From Cavia porcellus (Eukaryota > Chordata > Mammalia > Rodentia > Caviidae): a DNA stretch of 64,000 nucleotides. The notes under the pieces were generated by a model that saw nothing but the letters and a program-made list of their open reading frames with translations, was not told where the DNA came from and searched no databases. The translations under genes were made by a program, and so were the position numbers. Of this stretch, positions 1 to 14,660 are shown one piece after another; positions within the stretch are counted from its first letter, which is position 1; each line of letters starts with the position of its first letter. The stretch covers positions 496,001 to 560,000 of the forward strand of contig NW_026947630.1 in assembly GCF_034190915.1 (NCBI RefSeq), written 5' to 3'.

Positions 1-100
1 TCTAACCCTAAATGCAAATTCTAACTCTAACCCTAACGGTAACCCTAACAGTAACCTCTAACACTAACCCGTACCCTAAACCTAACACTAACCCTCACCC

Positions 101-170
101 GAATCCAAAGGCTAACTATAACCCTAACCCTAACCCTAACCCTCACCCTCACCCGAATCCAAAGGCTAAC
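101..170 (+). repeat. gaatccaaaggctaac cassette doublet (54-bp spacing)
   Basis: Two gaatccaaag motifs at 101 and 155 are separated by nine hexamers. The same doublet is at 6237 and 6291 in copy 2. The cassette is the most distinctive non-hexamer word in the window and recurs dozens of times, preceded by ctcaccc and followed by gctaacca or gctaacta. Elsewhere in domain I it occurs singly (1348) or as doublets with other spacings (3635 as caaatcc, then 3717). Confidence 0.8.
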
Positions 171-3100
171 TATAACCCTAACACTAACCCTAACCTGAAC
201 ACTAACCATAACCCTGAGCCTAATCCTAGCCCTAATGCTAACCTCAAACCCCAACCCTAAGCCTAACCCTAACACTTTAACACTAACCCTAACACAAAAC
301 CTAACCCTAATGTCAATCCTAACCCTATCCCTAACCCTAAACCTAACCCTTACCTTGACCCTAACACTAAATCTAACCCTAACACTAACGCTAACCCTAA
401 CCCTAATGCTAAACCTAACTCTAAAACTAACCCTAACCCTCACACTAACCCTAACCATAACCTATCATCTAACCCTAATCCTAACCCTTACCCTATACCG
501 AATCGTAACACTAACCCTAACTCTAAAGCTAACCCTAACCCTAAACCCAACACAAAACTAACCCTAACACTATCTCCACCCTTAAAAATATACCTAAAAC
601 TAATGATAACCCTAGCCCTAACCTTAATCATCTCCCTAACAACTAACCCCTAACCCTAAAACTAACACTAACCCTAACCCTAATCCTAAACCTTCACGCC
701 AAAGCCTAATACTAACACTAACCCTAACTCTAACCCTAACACTAACACCATCCCTAACACCAATCCAAACCCTAACCCTAACCCTAACCCTAACCCTGTC
801 TAACCCTAAACATAACACTGACCCTAACACAAACCTATTTTCCAACACTCACCCTAACCCTAACCCTAAATCTCAAACTAAACCTAACTCTAACCATAAC
901 CCTATAGCTAACTACTAACACTAACACTAACGCTAAACCTAAGCTTCAACACTACCCCTAAACCTAACCCTAACCCTAACCCTAACCCTAACCCTAAGCC
1001 TAATGCTAACTATAACCCTAAAACGAACCCAAACCCTAACCATAACCCTAAACTCTAACACTAATCCTAAACTCTAAATCTAACCCTAACACTAATCATA
1101 ACCCTAATCCTAACACTAAACCCAATACCTAACCCTGACGCTATCCTTAAACCTAAACCTATCATAAAAACAACCCTAATGCTAAACCTAAGCCTAACAG
1201 TAAACGCTAACCCTAATCCTAACCCTAACCCTAACACTAACACTAACCCCTACTCGAACCCTAAAACTAACCCTAAAATCTAACTCCAACCCTAACTCCA
1301 ACCCTAACCTTAACCATAAGCCTAAACTCTAACCCTCACCCTCACCCGAATCCAAAGGCTAACCCTAACCCTAACCCTAACCCTAACCTGAACACTAACC
1401 ATAACCCTAAGCCTAATCCTAGCCCTAATGCTAACCTCAAACCCCAACCCTAACCCTAACCGTAACACTCTAACACTAAACCTAACGCTAGCCCTAAACC
1501 TCAACCCTAACGTCAAACCCTAATCCTAACCCTAACCCTAACACTAACCCTACCCTTAATCCAAATCCTAACCCTAACCATAACCATAACCCTGCCCACC
1601 CCTAACCCTAACAGTAACTCTAACCCTAGCCGTAACCCTAACTCTAACCATAACCCTAACCATAACCCTAAGCCTAAACCTAACCCTAGCCCTAAATCTA
1701 ACGCGAAACTCTAACCATAACCGAACCCCAGCCATAACCCTAACCCTAAACCTAACGTTAACCCTAACCTAACCCTAACCCTAACACCTAAACCTAACCC
1801 TAAGCCTAACCCTCACCTTAACGCTAAACCTGAAACTAACCCTAACCCTAAACCTAACCGAATCCCTAATCACTAACAATAACGCTAACACCATACCTAA
1901 CCCTAATCTTATCCCTAAAATTAACCCTAACCCTAATCCTAACCCTAACAGTAACCCTAACAGTAACTTCTAACACTAACCCCTACCCTAACCCTAACCC
2001 TAAACCTCACCCAAATCCAAAGGCTAACCATTACCCTAACCCTAACCCTAACCCGAAAACTAAGCATAACCCTAAGCCTAATATTAGCCCTAATTCTAAC
2101 CTCAAACCCCAAACCTAACCTAACCCTAACACTCTAACACTAACCCTAATGCTAGCCCTAAATCTAACACCTCAAGTCAAACCCTAATCCTAACCCTAAC
2201 CCTAACACTAACCCTAACCCGAATCTCAATCCTAACCCTATCCCTGCCCTAACCCTAACTTGTACCCTAACGCTAAATCTAACCCTAATGCTAGCTCTAA
2301 CCCTAACCCTAATGCTAAATCTAACTCTAACCCTAACCCTCACACTAACCCTAACCCTAACCGTAACCTATCATCTAACCCTAATCCTAACCCTGAGCCT
2401 ATACCAAAACGTAACCCTAACCCTAACTCTAAAGCTAACCCTAGCCCTAAACCCAACCCAAAACTAACCCTAACACTAACTCCAACCTTAACAATACACC
2501 TAAAACTAATTATAACCCTAACCCTAACCCTAATCATCTCCCTAACAACTAACCCCTAAACCTAAACCTAAACCTAACCCTAACCGTAACCTAAACCCTA
2601 ACCTTAAGTCTAAGCCTACACCAAAAATTAACTTCTAATCCTCACCCTAACCGTAAGCCAGCCCGAAATCTAACAATAACCTGAAACCTAAGCTTAACCC
2701 TAACCCTAACCCTAACCGTAACCCTAATGCTAACCATAAACCTAAACCGAACCCTAACCCTAACCATAACTCAAAAATATAACCCTAATCCTAAACTCTA
2801 AGCTAAACCCTAACCCTAATCCTAACCCTAACCCTAACACTAACACTAACCCTTACTCTAACCCTAACACTAATCTCTAACTCCAAACCTAACTGCAACC
2901 ATAACCTTAACCATAAGCCTAACCTCTAACACTAACCCTCACGCGAATCCAAAGGCTAACCATTACCCTAACCCTAACCCTAACCCGAACACTAACCATA
3001 ACTCTAAGCCTAATCCTAGCAATAATGCTAACCTCAAACCCCAACTCTAACCCTAACCTTAACACTCTAACATTAAACCTAACGCTAGCCCTAAACCTCA

Positions 3101-4914
3101 ACCCTAACGTCAAACCCTAATCCTAACACTAACCCTAACACTAACCCTACTCCTAATCCCAATCCTAACCCTAACCATAACCATAACCCTGTCCAACCCT
3201 AACCCTAAAACTAACCCTAACCCTAGCTGTAACCCTAACTCTAAACCTAACCCTAACCCTAAACCTAGCCCTAAATCTAACGTGAAATGCTAACCATAAC
3301 CAACCCCTAGCCATAACACTAACCCTAACCCTAACTCTAACTCTATACTAAACGCTAACCCTAACACCTATACCTAACCCTAACCCTAACCCTGACCTTA
3401 ATGCTAAACCTGAAACTAACACTAACCATAAACCTAACCGAAACCCTAATCACTAACAATAACACTAACACCATAGCTAAACCTAACCTTATCCCTAAAA
3501 TTAATCCTAGCACTAATTCTAACCCTAAATCCAAATTCTAACCCTAACCCTAACGGTAACCTTAACAGCAACTCGAACACTAACCCGTAATCTAAACCTA
3601 ACCCTAACCCTCACCCTAACCCTAACCCTCACCCAAATCCAAAGGCTAACCATAACCCTAACCCTAACCCTAACCCTAACCCTAATCCTAACCCTAACAC
3701 TAACCCTCACCCGAATCCAAAGGCTAAACATATCCCTAACCCTAACCGTTATCTGAACACTAACCATAACGCTAAGCCTCAGCCTAACCCTAATGCTCAC
3801 CTCAAACCCCAACCCCAACTCTAACACTCTAACACTAACCCTAACGCTAGCCCTAAACGTAACCCTGAACGTCAAACCCTAATCCTAACCCTAACCCTAA
3901 CACTAACCCTAACCCTAATCTCAATCCAACCCTATCCCTAACCCTAACCCTAACGTTTACCCTAACACTAAATCTAACACTAACCCTAACTCTAACCCTA
4001 AACCTAATGCTAAACCTAACTCTAACCCTAACCCTAACCCTCACACTAACCCTAAGCCTAACCGTAACCTATCATCTAACCCTAACCCTAACCCTTACCC
4101 TATACCGAAACGTAACCCTAACCCTAACTCTAAAGCTAACCCTAAACCTAAACCCAACACAAAACTCACCCTAACACTAATTCCAACCATAACAATATCC
4201 CTTAAAATAATCATAACCCTAACCATAACCCTAATCATGTCCCTAACAACTATCCCCTAACCCTAAACCTAACCCTAACGCTAACCCTCACCTTAATGCT
4301 AAACCTGAAACTAACCCTAACCGTAAACCTAACCGAAACCCTAATCACTAACAATAATGCTAACACCATACCTAACCCTAACCTTATCCCTAAAACTACC
4401 TAAAACGCTACCTCTAACCCTAAACCCAAATTCTAACCCTAACCCTAACAGTAACACTAACAGTAAACTCTAACACTAACCCGTACCCTAACCCTAACCC
4501 TAAGCCTCACCCGAATCCAAAGGCTAAACATAACCCTAACCCTAACCCTAACCCTAATCCTAACCCTAAACCTCATCCGAACCCAAAGGCTAACCATTAC
4601 CCTACCCCTAACCCTAACCCGAACACTAACCGTAAACCTAAGCCAAATTCTAGCCCTAATGCTAACCTCAAACCCCAACCCTAAACCTAACCCTAACAAT
4701 CTAACACTAACCCTAACGCTAGCCCTAATCCTAACCCCTAAAGTCAAACTCTAAACCTAACCCTAACCCTAACACTAACCCTAACCCTAATCTCAATCCT
4801 AACCCTATCCCTAACCCTAACAATCACTAACCTTTACCCTAACCCTAAATCTAACCCTAAACCTAACCCTAACTCTAACCCTAAACCTAATGCTAAACCT
4901 AAATCTAACCCTAA

Positions 4915-4965
4915 CCCTAACACTAACCCTAACTCTTACCCTCACCCGAATCCAAAGGCTAACCA
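4915..4965. other. Joint between A and B segments of the 6136-bp duplication
   Basis: Up to about 4930 the sequence equals that ending at 11066. After it, the sequence matches the older copy beginning near 18015. Both alternatives then read cacccgaatccaaaggctaac, so the switch lies at or just before a shared cassette. This is consistent with exchange at a homologous landmark. Confidence 0.65.
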
Positions 4966-6136
4966 TAACCCTAACCCTAACCCGAACACTAACCAAAACC
5001 CTATGCCTAATCCTTGCCCTAATGCTAACCTCAAACCCCAACCCCAACCGTAACCCTAACCTTCTAACTCTAACCTAAATGCTAGCCCAAAACCTAACCT
5101 CTAACGTCAAACCCTAATCCTAACCCTAACACTAACACTAACCCTAAGCCTAATCTCAATCCTAACACTATCCCTAACCCTAAGCCTAACCTTTACCCTA
5201 ACCCTAAATCTAACACTAACCCTAACTCTAACCCTAACCCTAATGCTAAACCTAATTCTAACCCTAACCCTAACCATCACACTAACCCTAACCCTAACCG
5301 TAACCTATCATCTAACCCTAATCCTAACCCTTACCCTATACCGAAACATAACCGTAACCGTAACTCTAAAGCTAATCCTAACCCAAAACCCAACACAAAA
5401 CTAACCCTAATACTAACTCCAACCTTAACAATATACCTAAAACTAATCATAACCTTAAACCTAACCCTAATCATCTCCCTAACAACTAACCCCTAACCCT
5501 AAACCGAACCCTAACCCTAACGCTAACACTAACCGTAACCTCTAAACCTAACCCTAACCATTTAACCCTAACCCTGACACTAACACTAACCCTAATCGTA
5601 AACCTTCACGCCAAACCCTAATCCTAACACTAACCTTAAATCTAACCCTAACATTAACCCTATCCCTAACACCAATCCAAACTCTAACCCTAACCTTTTA
5701 ACACTAACACTAACACTAACGCTAAACATAAGCTTCAACTCTACCCCTAAACCTAACCCTCACCCTAACCCTACCCCTAATGCTAACCATAACCCTAAAC
5801 CGAACCCTAACCCTACCATAACCCTAAACTCTAACCTTAATCCTAAACTCTAAACCTAACCCTAACACTAATCATAACCCTAAGCCTAGCACTAAATCTA
5901 ACGCGAAACTCTAACCATAACAGACCCCTAGCCATAACCCAAACACTAAACCTAACCCTAAATCTAACCAAACGCTAACCCGAACCCCTAAACTTAACCC
6001 TAACCCTAACCCTCACATAATGCTAAACCTGAAACTAACCCTAACCGTAAACCTAACCGAAACCCTAATCACTAACAATAATGCTAACACCATACCTAAA
6101 CCTAACCTTATCCCTACAATTAACCCTAACCCTAAC

Positions 6137-9100
6137 TCTAACCCTAAATGCAAATTCTAACTCTAACCCTAACGGTAACCCTAACAGTAACCTCTAACAC
6201 TAACCCGTACCCTAAACCTAACACTAACCCTCACCCGAATCCAAAGGCTAACTATAACCCTAACCCTAACCCTAACCCTCACCCTCACCCGAATCCAAAG
6301 GCTAACTATAACCCTAACACTAACCCTAACCTGAACACTAACCATAACCCTGAGCCTAATCCTAGCCCTAATGCTAACCTCAAACCCCAACCCTAAGCCT
6401 AACCCTAACACTTTAACACTAACCCTAACACAAAACCTAACCCTAATGTCAATCCTAACCCTATCCCTAACCCTAAACCTAACCCTTACCTTGACCCTAA
6501 CACTAAATCTAACCCTAACACTAACGCTAACCCTAACCCTAATGCTAAACCTAACTCTAAAACTAACCCTAACCCTCACACTAACCCTAACCATAACCTA
6601 TCATCTAACCCTAATCCTAACCCTTACCCTATACCGAATCGTAACACTAACCCTAACTCTAAAGCTAACCCTAACCCTAAACCCAACACAAAACTAACCC
6701 TAACACTATCTCCACCCTTAAAAATATACCTAAAACTAATGATAACCCTAGCCCTAACCTTAATCATCTCCCTAACAACTAACCCCTAACCCTAAAACTA
6801 ACACTAACCCTAACCCTAATCCTAAACCTTCACGCCAAAGCCTAATACTAACACTAACCCTAACTCTAACCCTAACACTAACACCATCCCTAACACCAAT
6901 CCAAACCCTAACCCTAACCCTAACCCTAACCCTGTCTAACCCTAAACATAACACTGACCCTAACACAAACCTATTTTCCAACACTCACCCTAACCCTAAC
7001 CCTAAATCTCAAACTAAACCTAACTCTAACCATAACCCTATAGCTAACTACTAACACTAACACTAACGCTAAACCTAAGCTTCAACACTACCCCTAAACC
7101 TAACCCTAACCCTAACCCTAACCCTAACCCTAAGCCTAATGCTAACTATAACCCTAAAACGAACCCAAACCCTAACCATAACCCTAAACTCTAACACTAA
7201 TCCTAAACTCTAAATCTAACCCTAACACTAATCATAACCCTAATCCTAACACTAAACCCAATACCTAACCCTGACGCTATCCTTAAACCTAAACCTATCA
7301 TAAAAACAACCCTAATGCTAAACCTAAGCCTAACAGTAAACGCTAACCCTAATCCTAACCCTAACCCTAACACTAACACTAACCCCTACTCGAACCCTAA
7401 AACTAACCCTAAAATCTAACTCCAACCCTAACTCCAACCCTAACCTTAACCATAAGCCTAAACTCTAACCCTCACCCTCACCCGAATCCAAAGGCTAACC
7501 CTAACCCTAACCCTAACCCTAACCTGAACACTAACCATAACCCTAAGCCTAATCCTAGCCCTAATGCTAACCTCAAACCCCAACCCTAACCCTAACCGTA
7601 ACACTCTAACACTAAACCTAACGCTAGCCCTAAACCTCAACCCTAACGTCAAACCCTAATCCTAACCCTAACCCTAACACTAACCCTACCCTTAATCCAA
7701 ATCCTAACCCTAACCATAACCATAACCCTGCCCACCCCTAACCCTAACAGTAACTCTAACCCTAGCCGTAACCCTAACTCTAACCATAACCCTAACCATA
7801 ACCCTAAGCCTAAACCTAACCCTAGCCCTAAATCTAACGCGAAACTCTAACCATAACCGAACCCCAGCCATAACCCTAACCCTAAACCTAACGTTAACCC
7901 TAACCTAACCCTAACCCTAACACCTAAACCTAACCCTAAGCCTAACCCTCACCTTAACGCTAAACCTGAAACTAACCCTAACCCTAAACCTAACCGAATC
8001 CCTAATCACTAACAATAACGCTAACACCATACCTAACCCTAATCTTATCCCTAAAATTAACCCTAACCCTAATCCTAACCCTAACAGTAACCCTAACAGT
8101 AACTTCTAACACTAACCCCTACCCTAACCCTAACCCTAAACCTCACCCAAATCCAAAGGCTAACCATTACCCTAACCCTAACCCTAACCCGAAAACTAAG
8201 CATAACCCTAAGCCTAATATTAGCCCTAATTCTAACCTCAAACCCCAAACCTAACCTAACCCTAACACTCTAACACTAACCCTAATGCTAGCCCTAAATC
8301 TAACACCTCAAGTCAAACCCTAATCCTAACCCTAACCCTAACACTAACCCTAACCCGAATCTCAATCCTAACCCTATCCCTGCCCTAACCCTAACTTGTA
8401 CCCTAACGCTAAATCTAACCCTAATGCTAGCTCTAACCCTAACCCTAATGCTAAATCTAACTCTAACCCTAACCCTCACACTAACCCTAACCCTAACCGT
8501 AACCTATCATCTAACCCTAATCCTAACCCTGAGCCTATACCAAAACGTAACCCTAACCCTAACTCTAAAGCTAACCCTAGCCCTAAACCCAACCCAAAAC
8601 TAACCCTAACACTAACTCCAACCTTAACAATACACCTAAAACTAATTATAACCCTAACCCTAACCCTAATCATCTCCCTAACAACTAACCCCTAAACCTA
8701 AACCTAAACCTAACCCTAACCGTAACCTAAACCCTAACCTTAAGTCTAAGCCTACACCAAAAATTAACTTCTAATCCTCACCCTAACCGTAAGCCAGCCC
8801 GAAATCTAACAATAACCTGAAACCTAAGCTTAACCCTAACCCTAACCCTAACCGTAACCCTAATGCTAACCATAAACCTAAACCGAACCCTAACCCTAAC
8901 CATAACTCAAAAATATAACCCTAATCCTAAACTCTAAGCTAAACCCTAACCCTAATCCTAACCCTAACCCTAACACTAACACTAACCCTTACTCTAACCC
9001 TAACACTAATCTCTAACTCCAAACCTAACTGCAACCATAACCTTAACCATAAGCCTAACCTCTAACACTAACCCTCACGCGAATCCAAAGGCTAACCATT

Positions 9101-11066
9101 ACCCTAACCCTAACCCTAACCCGAACACTAACCATAACTCTAAGCCTAATCCTAGCAATAATGCTAACCTCAAACCCCAACTCTAACGCTAACCTTAACA
9201 CTCTAACATTAAACCTAACGCTAGCCCTAAACCTCAACCCTAACGTCAAACCCTAATCCTAACACTAACCCTAACAGTAACCCTACTCCTAATCCCAATC
9301 CTAACCCTAACCATAACCATAACCCTGTCCAACCCTAACCCTAAAACTAACCCTAACCCTAGCTGTAACCCTAACTCTAAACCTAACCCTAACCCTAAAC
9401 CTAGCCCTAAATCTAACGTGAAATGCTAACCATAACCAACCCCTAGCCATAACACTAACCCTAACCCTAACTCTAACTCTATACTAAACGCTAACCCTAA
9501 CACCTATACCTAACCCTAACCCTAACCCTGACCTTAATGCTAAACCTGAAACTAACACTAACCATAAACCTAACCGAAACCCTAATCACTAACAATAACA
9601 CTAACACCATAGCTAAACCTAACCTTATCCCTAAAATTAATCCTAGCACTAATTCTAACCCTAAATCCAAATTCTAACCCTAACCCTAACGGTAACCTTA
9701 ACAGCAACTCGAACACTAACCCGTAATCTAAACCTAACCCTAACCCTCACCCTAACCCTAACCCTCACCCAAATCCAAAGGCTAACCATAACCCTAACCC
9801 TAACCCTAACCCTAACCCTAATCCTAACCCTAACACTAACCCTCACCCGAATCCAAAGGCTAAACATATCCCTAACCCTAACCGTTATCTGAACACTAAC
9901 CATAACGCTAAGCCTCAGCCTAACCCTAATGCTCACCTCAAACCCCAACCCCAACTCTAACACTCTAACACTAACCCTAACGCTAGCCCTAAACGTAACC
10001 CTGAACGTCAAACCCTAATCCTAACCCTAACCCTAACACTAACCCTAACCCTAATCTCAATCCAACCCTATCCCTAACCCTAACCCTAATGTTTACCCTA
10101 ACACTAAATCTAACACTAACCCTAACTCTAACCCTAAACCTAATGCTAAACCTAACTCTAACCCTAACCCTAACCCTCACACTAACCCTAAGCCTAACCG
10201 TAACCTATCATCTAACCCTAACCCTAACCCTTACCCTATACCGAAACGTAACCCTAACCCTAACTCTAAAGCTAACCCTAAACCTAAACCCAACACAAAA
10301 CTCACCCTAACACTAATTCCAACCATAACAATATCCCTTAAAATAATCATAACCCTAACCATAACCCTAATCATGTCCCTAACAACTATCCCCTAACCCT
10401 AAACCTAACCCTAACGCTAACCCTCACCTTAATGCTAAACCTGAAACTAACCCTAACCGTAAACCTAACCGAAACCCTAATCACTAACAATAATGCTAAC
10501 ACCATACCTAACCCTAACCTTATCCCTAAAACTACCTAAAACGCTACCTCTAACCCTAAACCCAAATTCTAACCCTAACCCTAACAGTAACACTAACAGT
10601 AAACTCTAACACTAACCCGTACCCTAACCCTAACCCTAAGCCTCACCCGAATCCAAAGGCTAAACATAACCCTAACCCTAACCCTAACCCTAATCCTAAC
10701 CCTAAACCTCACCCGAACCCAAAGGCTAACCATTACCCTACCCCTAACCCTAACCCGAACACTAACCGTAAACCTAAGCCAAATTCTAGCCCTAATGCTA
10801 ACCTCAAACCCCAACCCTAAACCTAACCCTAACAATCTAACACTAACCCTAACGCTAGCCCTAATCCTAACCCCTAAAGTCAAACGCTAAACCTAACCCT
10901 AACCCTAACACTAACCCTAACCCTAATCTCAATCCTAACCCTATCCCTAACCCTAACAATCACTAACCTTTACCCTAACCCTAAATCTAACCCTAAACCT
11001 AACCCTAACTCTAACCCTAAACCTAATGCTAAACCTAAATCTAACCCTAACCCTAACACTAACCCT
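6137..11066. repeat. 6136-bp tandem unit, copy 2 (A part only, 4.93 kb)
   Basis: This is a near-identical repeat of 1-4930. Differences noticed are C3052/G9188, C3141/G9277, C3954/T10090, T4576/C10712 and T4750/G10886. All are substitutions and the offset stays at 6136 throughout. Similarity stops around 11066, just before a gaatccaaag cassette, where copy 1 reads aactcttaccctcaccc and copy 2 reads aaccctaaacctcaccc. The downstream sequence then belongs to a different segment. This pattern indicates a young duplication. Confidence 0.9.
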
Positions 11067-12059
11067 AACCCTAAACCTCACCCGAATCCAAAGGCTAACC
11101 ATAACCCTAACCCTAACCCTAACCCGAACACTAACCATAACCCTAAGCCTATTCCTAATCCTAATGCTAACCTCAAACCCCAACCTTAACCCTAACCCTA
11201 ACCCTAACACTCTAACATTAACCCTAACGCTAGCCCCAATTCTAACCCCTAAAGTCAAACCCTAAACCTAACCCTAACCCTAACACTAACCCTAACCCTA
11301 ATCTCAAACCTAACCCTATCCCTAAACCTAACCCTAAATTTTACCCTAATCCTAACCCCTAACCCTAACCCTAAACCTGAACTTAAACCTAACAGTAACA
11401 CAAACATAACTTCTAATCCTTACCCTAAGCCTAACCGTAAAACTCAACCGAACCCTAACCCTAAACATAACGCTAAAGCTAACTTCTAACCCTGAACCTA
11501 AATCTAAACCTAAGCTTCCACCCTAACCCTAACACTAACCCTAACCACTAAGCTTCACCCTAACCCAAACCAGAATCCTATATATAATCCTAACACTAAT
11601 TTAACGCTCACTCTAACCATAACCTTAACCCTAACCGTAAGCCTAACCCTAACCCTAACACTAACATTAACCCTTACTCTAACCCTAACACTAACCTAAA
11701 ACTCTAACCCCAACCCTAACTACAAGCCTAACGTTAACCATAAGCCTAAACTCTAACACTAAACCTCACACGAATCCAAAGGCTAACCATAACCCTAACC
11801 CTAACCCTAACCTGAAAACTAACCATAACCCTAAGCCTAATCCTAGCCCTAATGCTAACTTCAAACCCCAAACCTAACCCTAACCTTAACACTCTAACAC
11901 TAACCCTAACGCTAGCCCTAAACCTAAACCCTAACGTCAAACCCTAAACCTAACCCTAACTCTAACACTAACCCTACCCCTAATCCCAATCCTAACCCTA
12001 ACCATAACCATAACCATGTCCAAACCTAACCCTAACACTAACACTAACCCTAGCCGTAA

Positions 12060-12660
12060 CCCTAACTCTAACCATAACCCTAACCCTAACCGGAACACTA
12101 ACCATAACCCCAGCCCTAAATCTAACGTGAAATTCTAACCATAAACGACACCTAGCCATAACCCTAGCTCTAACCCTAACCCTAACTCTAACCTAACCCT
12201 AACTCTAACCCCTAAACCTAACACTAACCCTAACCCTCACCTTAACGCTAAACCTGAAACTAACCCGTACCATAAACCTAACCAAAACCCTAATCACTAA
12301 CAATAATGCTAACACCATACCTAACCCTAACCTTATCAATAAAATTAACCCTAATGCTAACTCTAACCCTAAACCCAATATCTAACCCTAACCCTAACGG
12401 TAACCCTAACAGTAACCTCTAACACTAACCCGAACTCTTACCCTAACACTAACCCTCACCCGAATCCAAAGTCTAAACATAACCCTAACCCTAACCCTAA
12501 CCCTAACCCTAACCCTCACCCGAATCCAAAGGATAACCATAACCCTAACCCTAACCCTAAACCAAACCCAAACACCAACCATAACCCTAAGCCTAATCCT
12601 AGCCCTAAAGCAACCTCAAACACCAACCCTAATGCTAACCCTAACACTCTAACACTAACC
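12060..12660. repeat. About 600-bp block, first copy of a 2601-bp-spaced pair
   Basis: The landmark gtgaaattctaaccataa at 12127 recurs at 14728. The shared features run in the same order over about 600 bp: cgacacctagccataac, aacccgtaccataaacc, caataataaaattaaccc-type wording and cccaatatctaaccc. The copies differ only by scattered substitutions and small changes. The edges are approximate and were judged by eye. Confidence 0.7.
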
Positions 12661-14660
12661 CTAACGCTAGCCCCAAACCTAACCCCTAAAGTCAAACCCT
12701 AAACCTAACCCTAACCCTAACACTAACCCTAACCCTAATCTCAGTCCTAACCCTATCCCTAACCCTAACCCTAACCTTTGCCCTAACCCTAAATCTCACC
12801 CTAAACCTAACCCTAACTCTAACCCTAAACCTAATGTTATACCTAATTCTAACCCTAACACTAACCCTCAAACTAACCGTAACCCTAACTGTGACATATC
12901 ATCTAACCCTAATCCTAACCCTTACCCTATACCGAAACGTAACCCTAACCCTAACTCTAAAGCTAACCCTCACCCTTAACCCAACACAAAACTTACCCTA
13001 ACAGGAACTCGAACCTTAACAATATACCTAAAACTAATCATAACCCTAACCCGAACCATAATCATCTCCCTAACAACTAATCCCTAAACGTAAACCTAAC
13101 CCTAAGCCTACGCCAAACATTAACTTCTAATCCTCACCCTAACCCTAAGCCAGCCCTAAATCTAACACTAAACTGAAACCTAAGCGTAACCCTAAGGCTA
13201 ACAATAACCATAACACTAACCTCTAAATCTAAACCTAACCATAACACTAAAACTAAATCTAAGCCTAAGCCTAAATGTTACACGAAACTTAACCCTAACC
13301 CTGACCCTAACTCTAACCTTTACCCTAATCTCTAACCCTAACCCTAACCCTAAACCTAACCCAAACCCTAAACTCTAACCCTAACCCTAAACCTGAATCT
13401 AAACCTAACAGTAACAAACCTAACATATAACCCTTACCCTAAGCCTAACCGTAAAACTCAACCTAACCCTAACCCTAAACATAACGCGAAACCTAACTTC
13501 TAACCCTGAAACTAAATCTAAACCTAAGCTTCAACCCTAACCCTAACACTAACCCTAAACCACTAAGCTTAACCCTAACCCTAACCAGAACCCTATATAT
13601 AATCCTAACACTAATTTAATGCTCACTCTAACAATAACCTTAACCCTAACCGTAAGACTAACCCTAACACTAACACTAACACTAACACTTACACTAACCC
13701 TAACACTAACCCTAAACTCTAATTCCAACCCTAACTCCAACCCTAACCTTAACCATAAGCCTAAACTCTAACACTAAACCTCACACGAATTCAAAGGCTA
13801 ACTATAACCCTAACCCGAAAACTAACCATAACCCTAAGCCTAATCCTAGCCCTAATGCTATCCTCAAACCCCAACGCTAACCCTAACCTTAACACTCTAA
13901 CACTAACCCTAACGCTAGCCCTAAACCTAAAACCTAACGTCAAAGCCTAATCCTAAACCTAACTCTAAAACTAACCCTACCCCTAATCCCAATCCTAACC
14001 CTAACCATAACCATAACCATAAAACTGTCCAACCCTAACCCTAACACTAACCCTAACCCTAGGCGTAAACATAACTCTAATCATAACTCTAACCCTAACC
14101 GTAAACCTAACCATAACCCTAGCCCTAAATCTAAAGTGAAACTCTAACCATAAAAGACCCCTAGCCATAACCCTAACTCTAACCATAACCCTAACTCTAA
14201 CCTAACCCTAACTCTAACCCCTAAACCTAACCCTAACCCTAACCCTAACCCTAACCCCAACCCTAACCCTAACCCCTACTCTAACCCTAACACTAACCTA
14301 AACTCTAACTCCAACACTAATTCCAACCCTAACCTTAAATACAAGCCTAAACTCTAACCCTAAATCTCACACGAATCCAAAGGCTAACAATAATCCTAAC
14401 CCTAAACCTAACCAGAAAACTAACCATAAACCTAAGCATAATCGTAGCCCTTATGCTAACCTCAAACCCCAACCATAACCCTAACCTTAACACTCTAACA
14501 CTTACACTATCGCTAGCCCTAAACCTAAACCCTAACGTCAAACCCTAACCCTAACCCTAACTATAACACTAACCCTAACCCTAATCCCAATACTAACCCT
14601 AACCAGAACCATAACCCTGTCCAACCCTAACCCTAACACTAACCCTAACCCTAGCCGTAA

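Larger units (their letters stand above)
1..6136. repeat. 6136-bp tandem unit, copy 1 (domain I)
   Basis: The sequence starting at 1 restarts at 6137 with identical landmarks at constant offset 6136, for example aagctt at 941 and 7077 and the attttccaacac landmark at 838 and 6974. Positions 1-4930 match copy 2 with no net indel. Positions 4930-6136 do not match what follows copy 2; they match the older copy at 18015-19236. Copy 1 is therefore a joined A+B unit. It carries several gaatccaaag cassettes (101, 155, 1348, 4516 and others). Its true left edge lies outside the window. Confidence 0.9.

Noticed and set aside
12..260. Pro-Asn-rich frame on + and many Leu-Thr-rich frames
   Set aside because: These are the two stop-free readings of CCCTAA. 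There is no gene-like codon use, and they overlap - strand frames of the same kind.
45..458. 137-codon open frame on - (with an identical one at 6181-6594 and a close relative at 19270-19683), apparently conserved
   Set aside because: The product is alternating Val-Arg and Leu-Gly imposed by the hexamer, with no domain-like composition. Copies are similar because the DNA block was duplicated. Kept only as a possible TERRA-type dipeptide source.
11578..11620. tatata stretch as a possible promoter TATA box
   Set aside because: It recurs near 13594 as part of the repeat and has no gene downstream. Nothing else supports a promoter.
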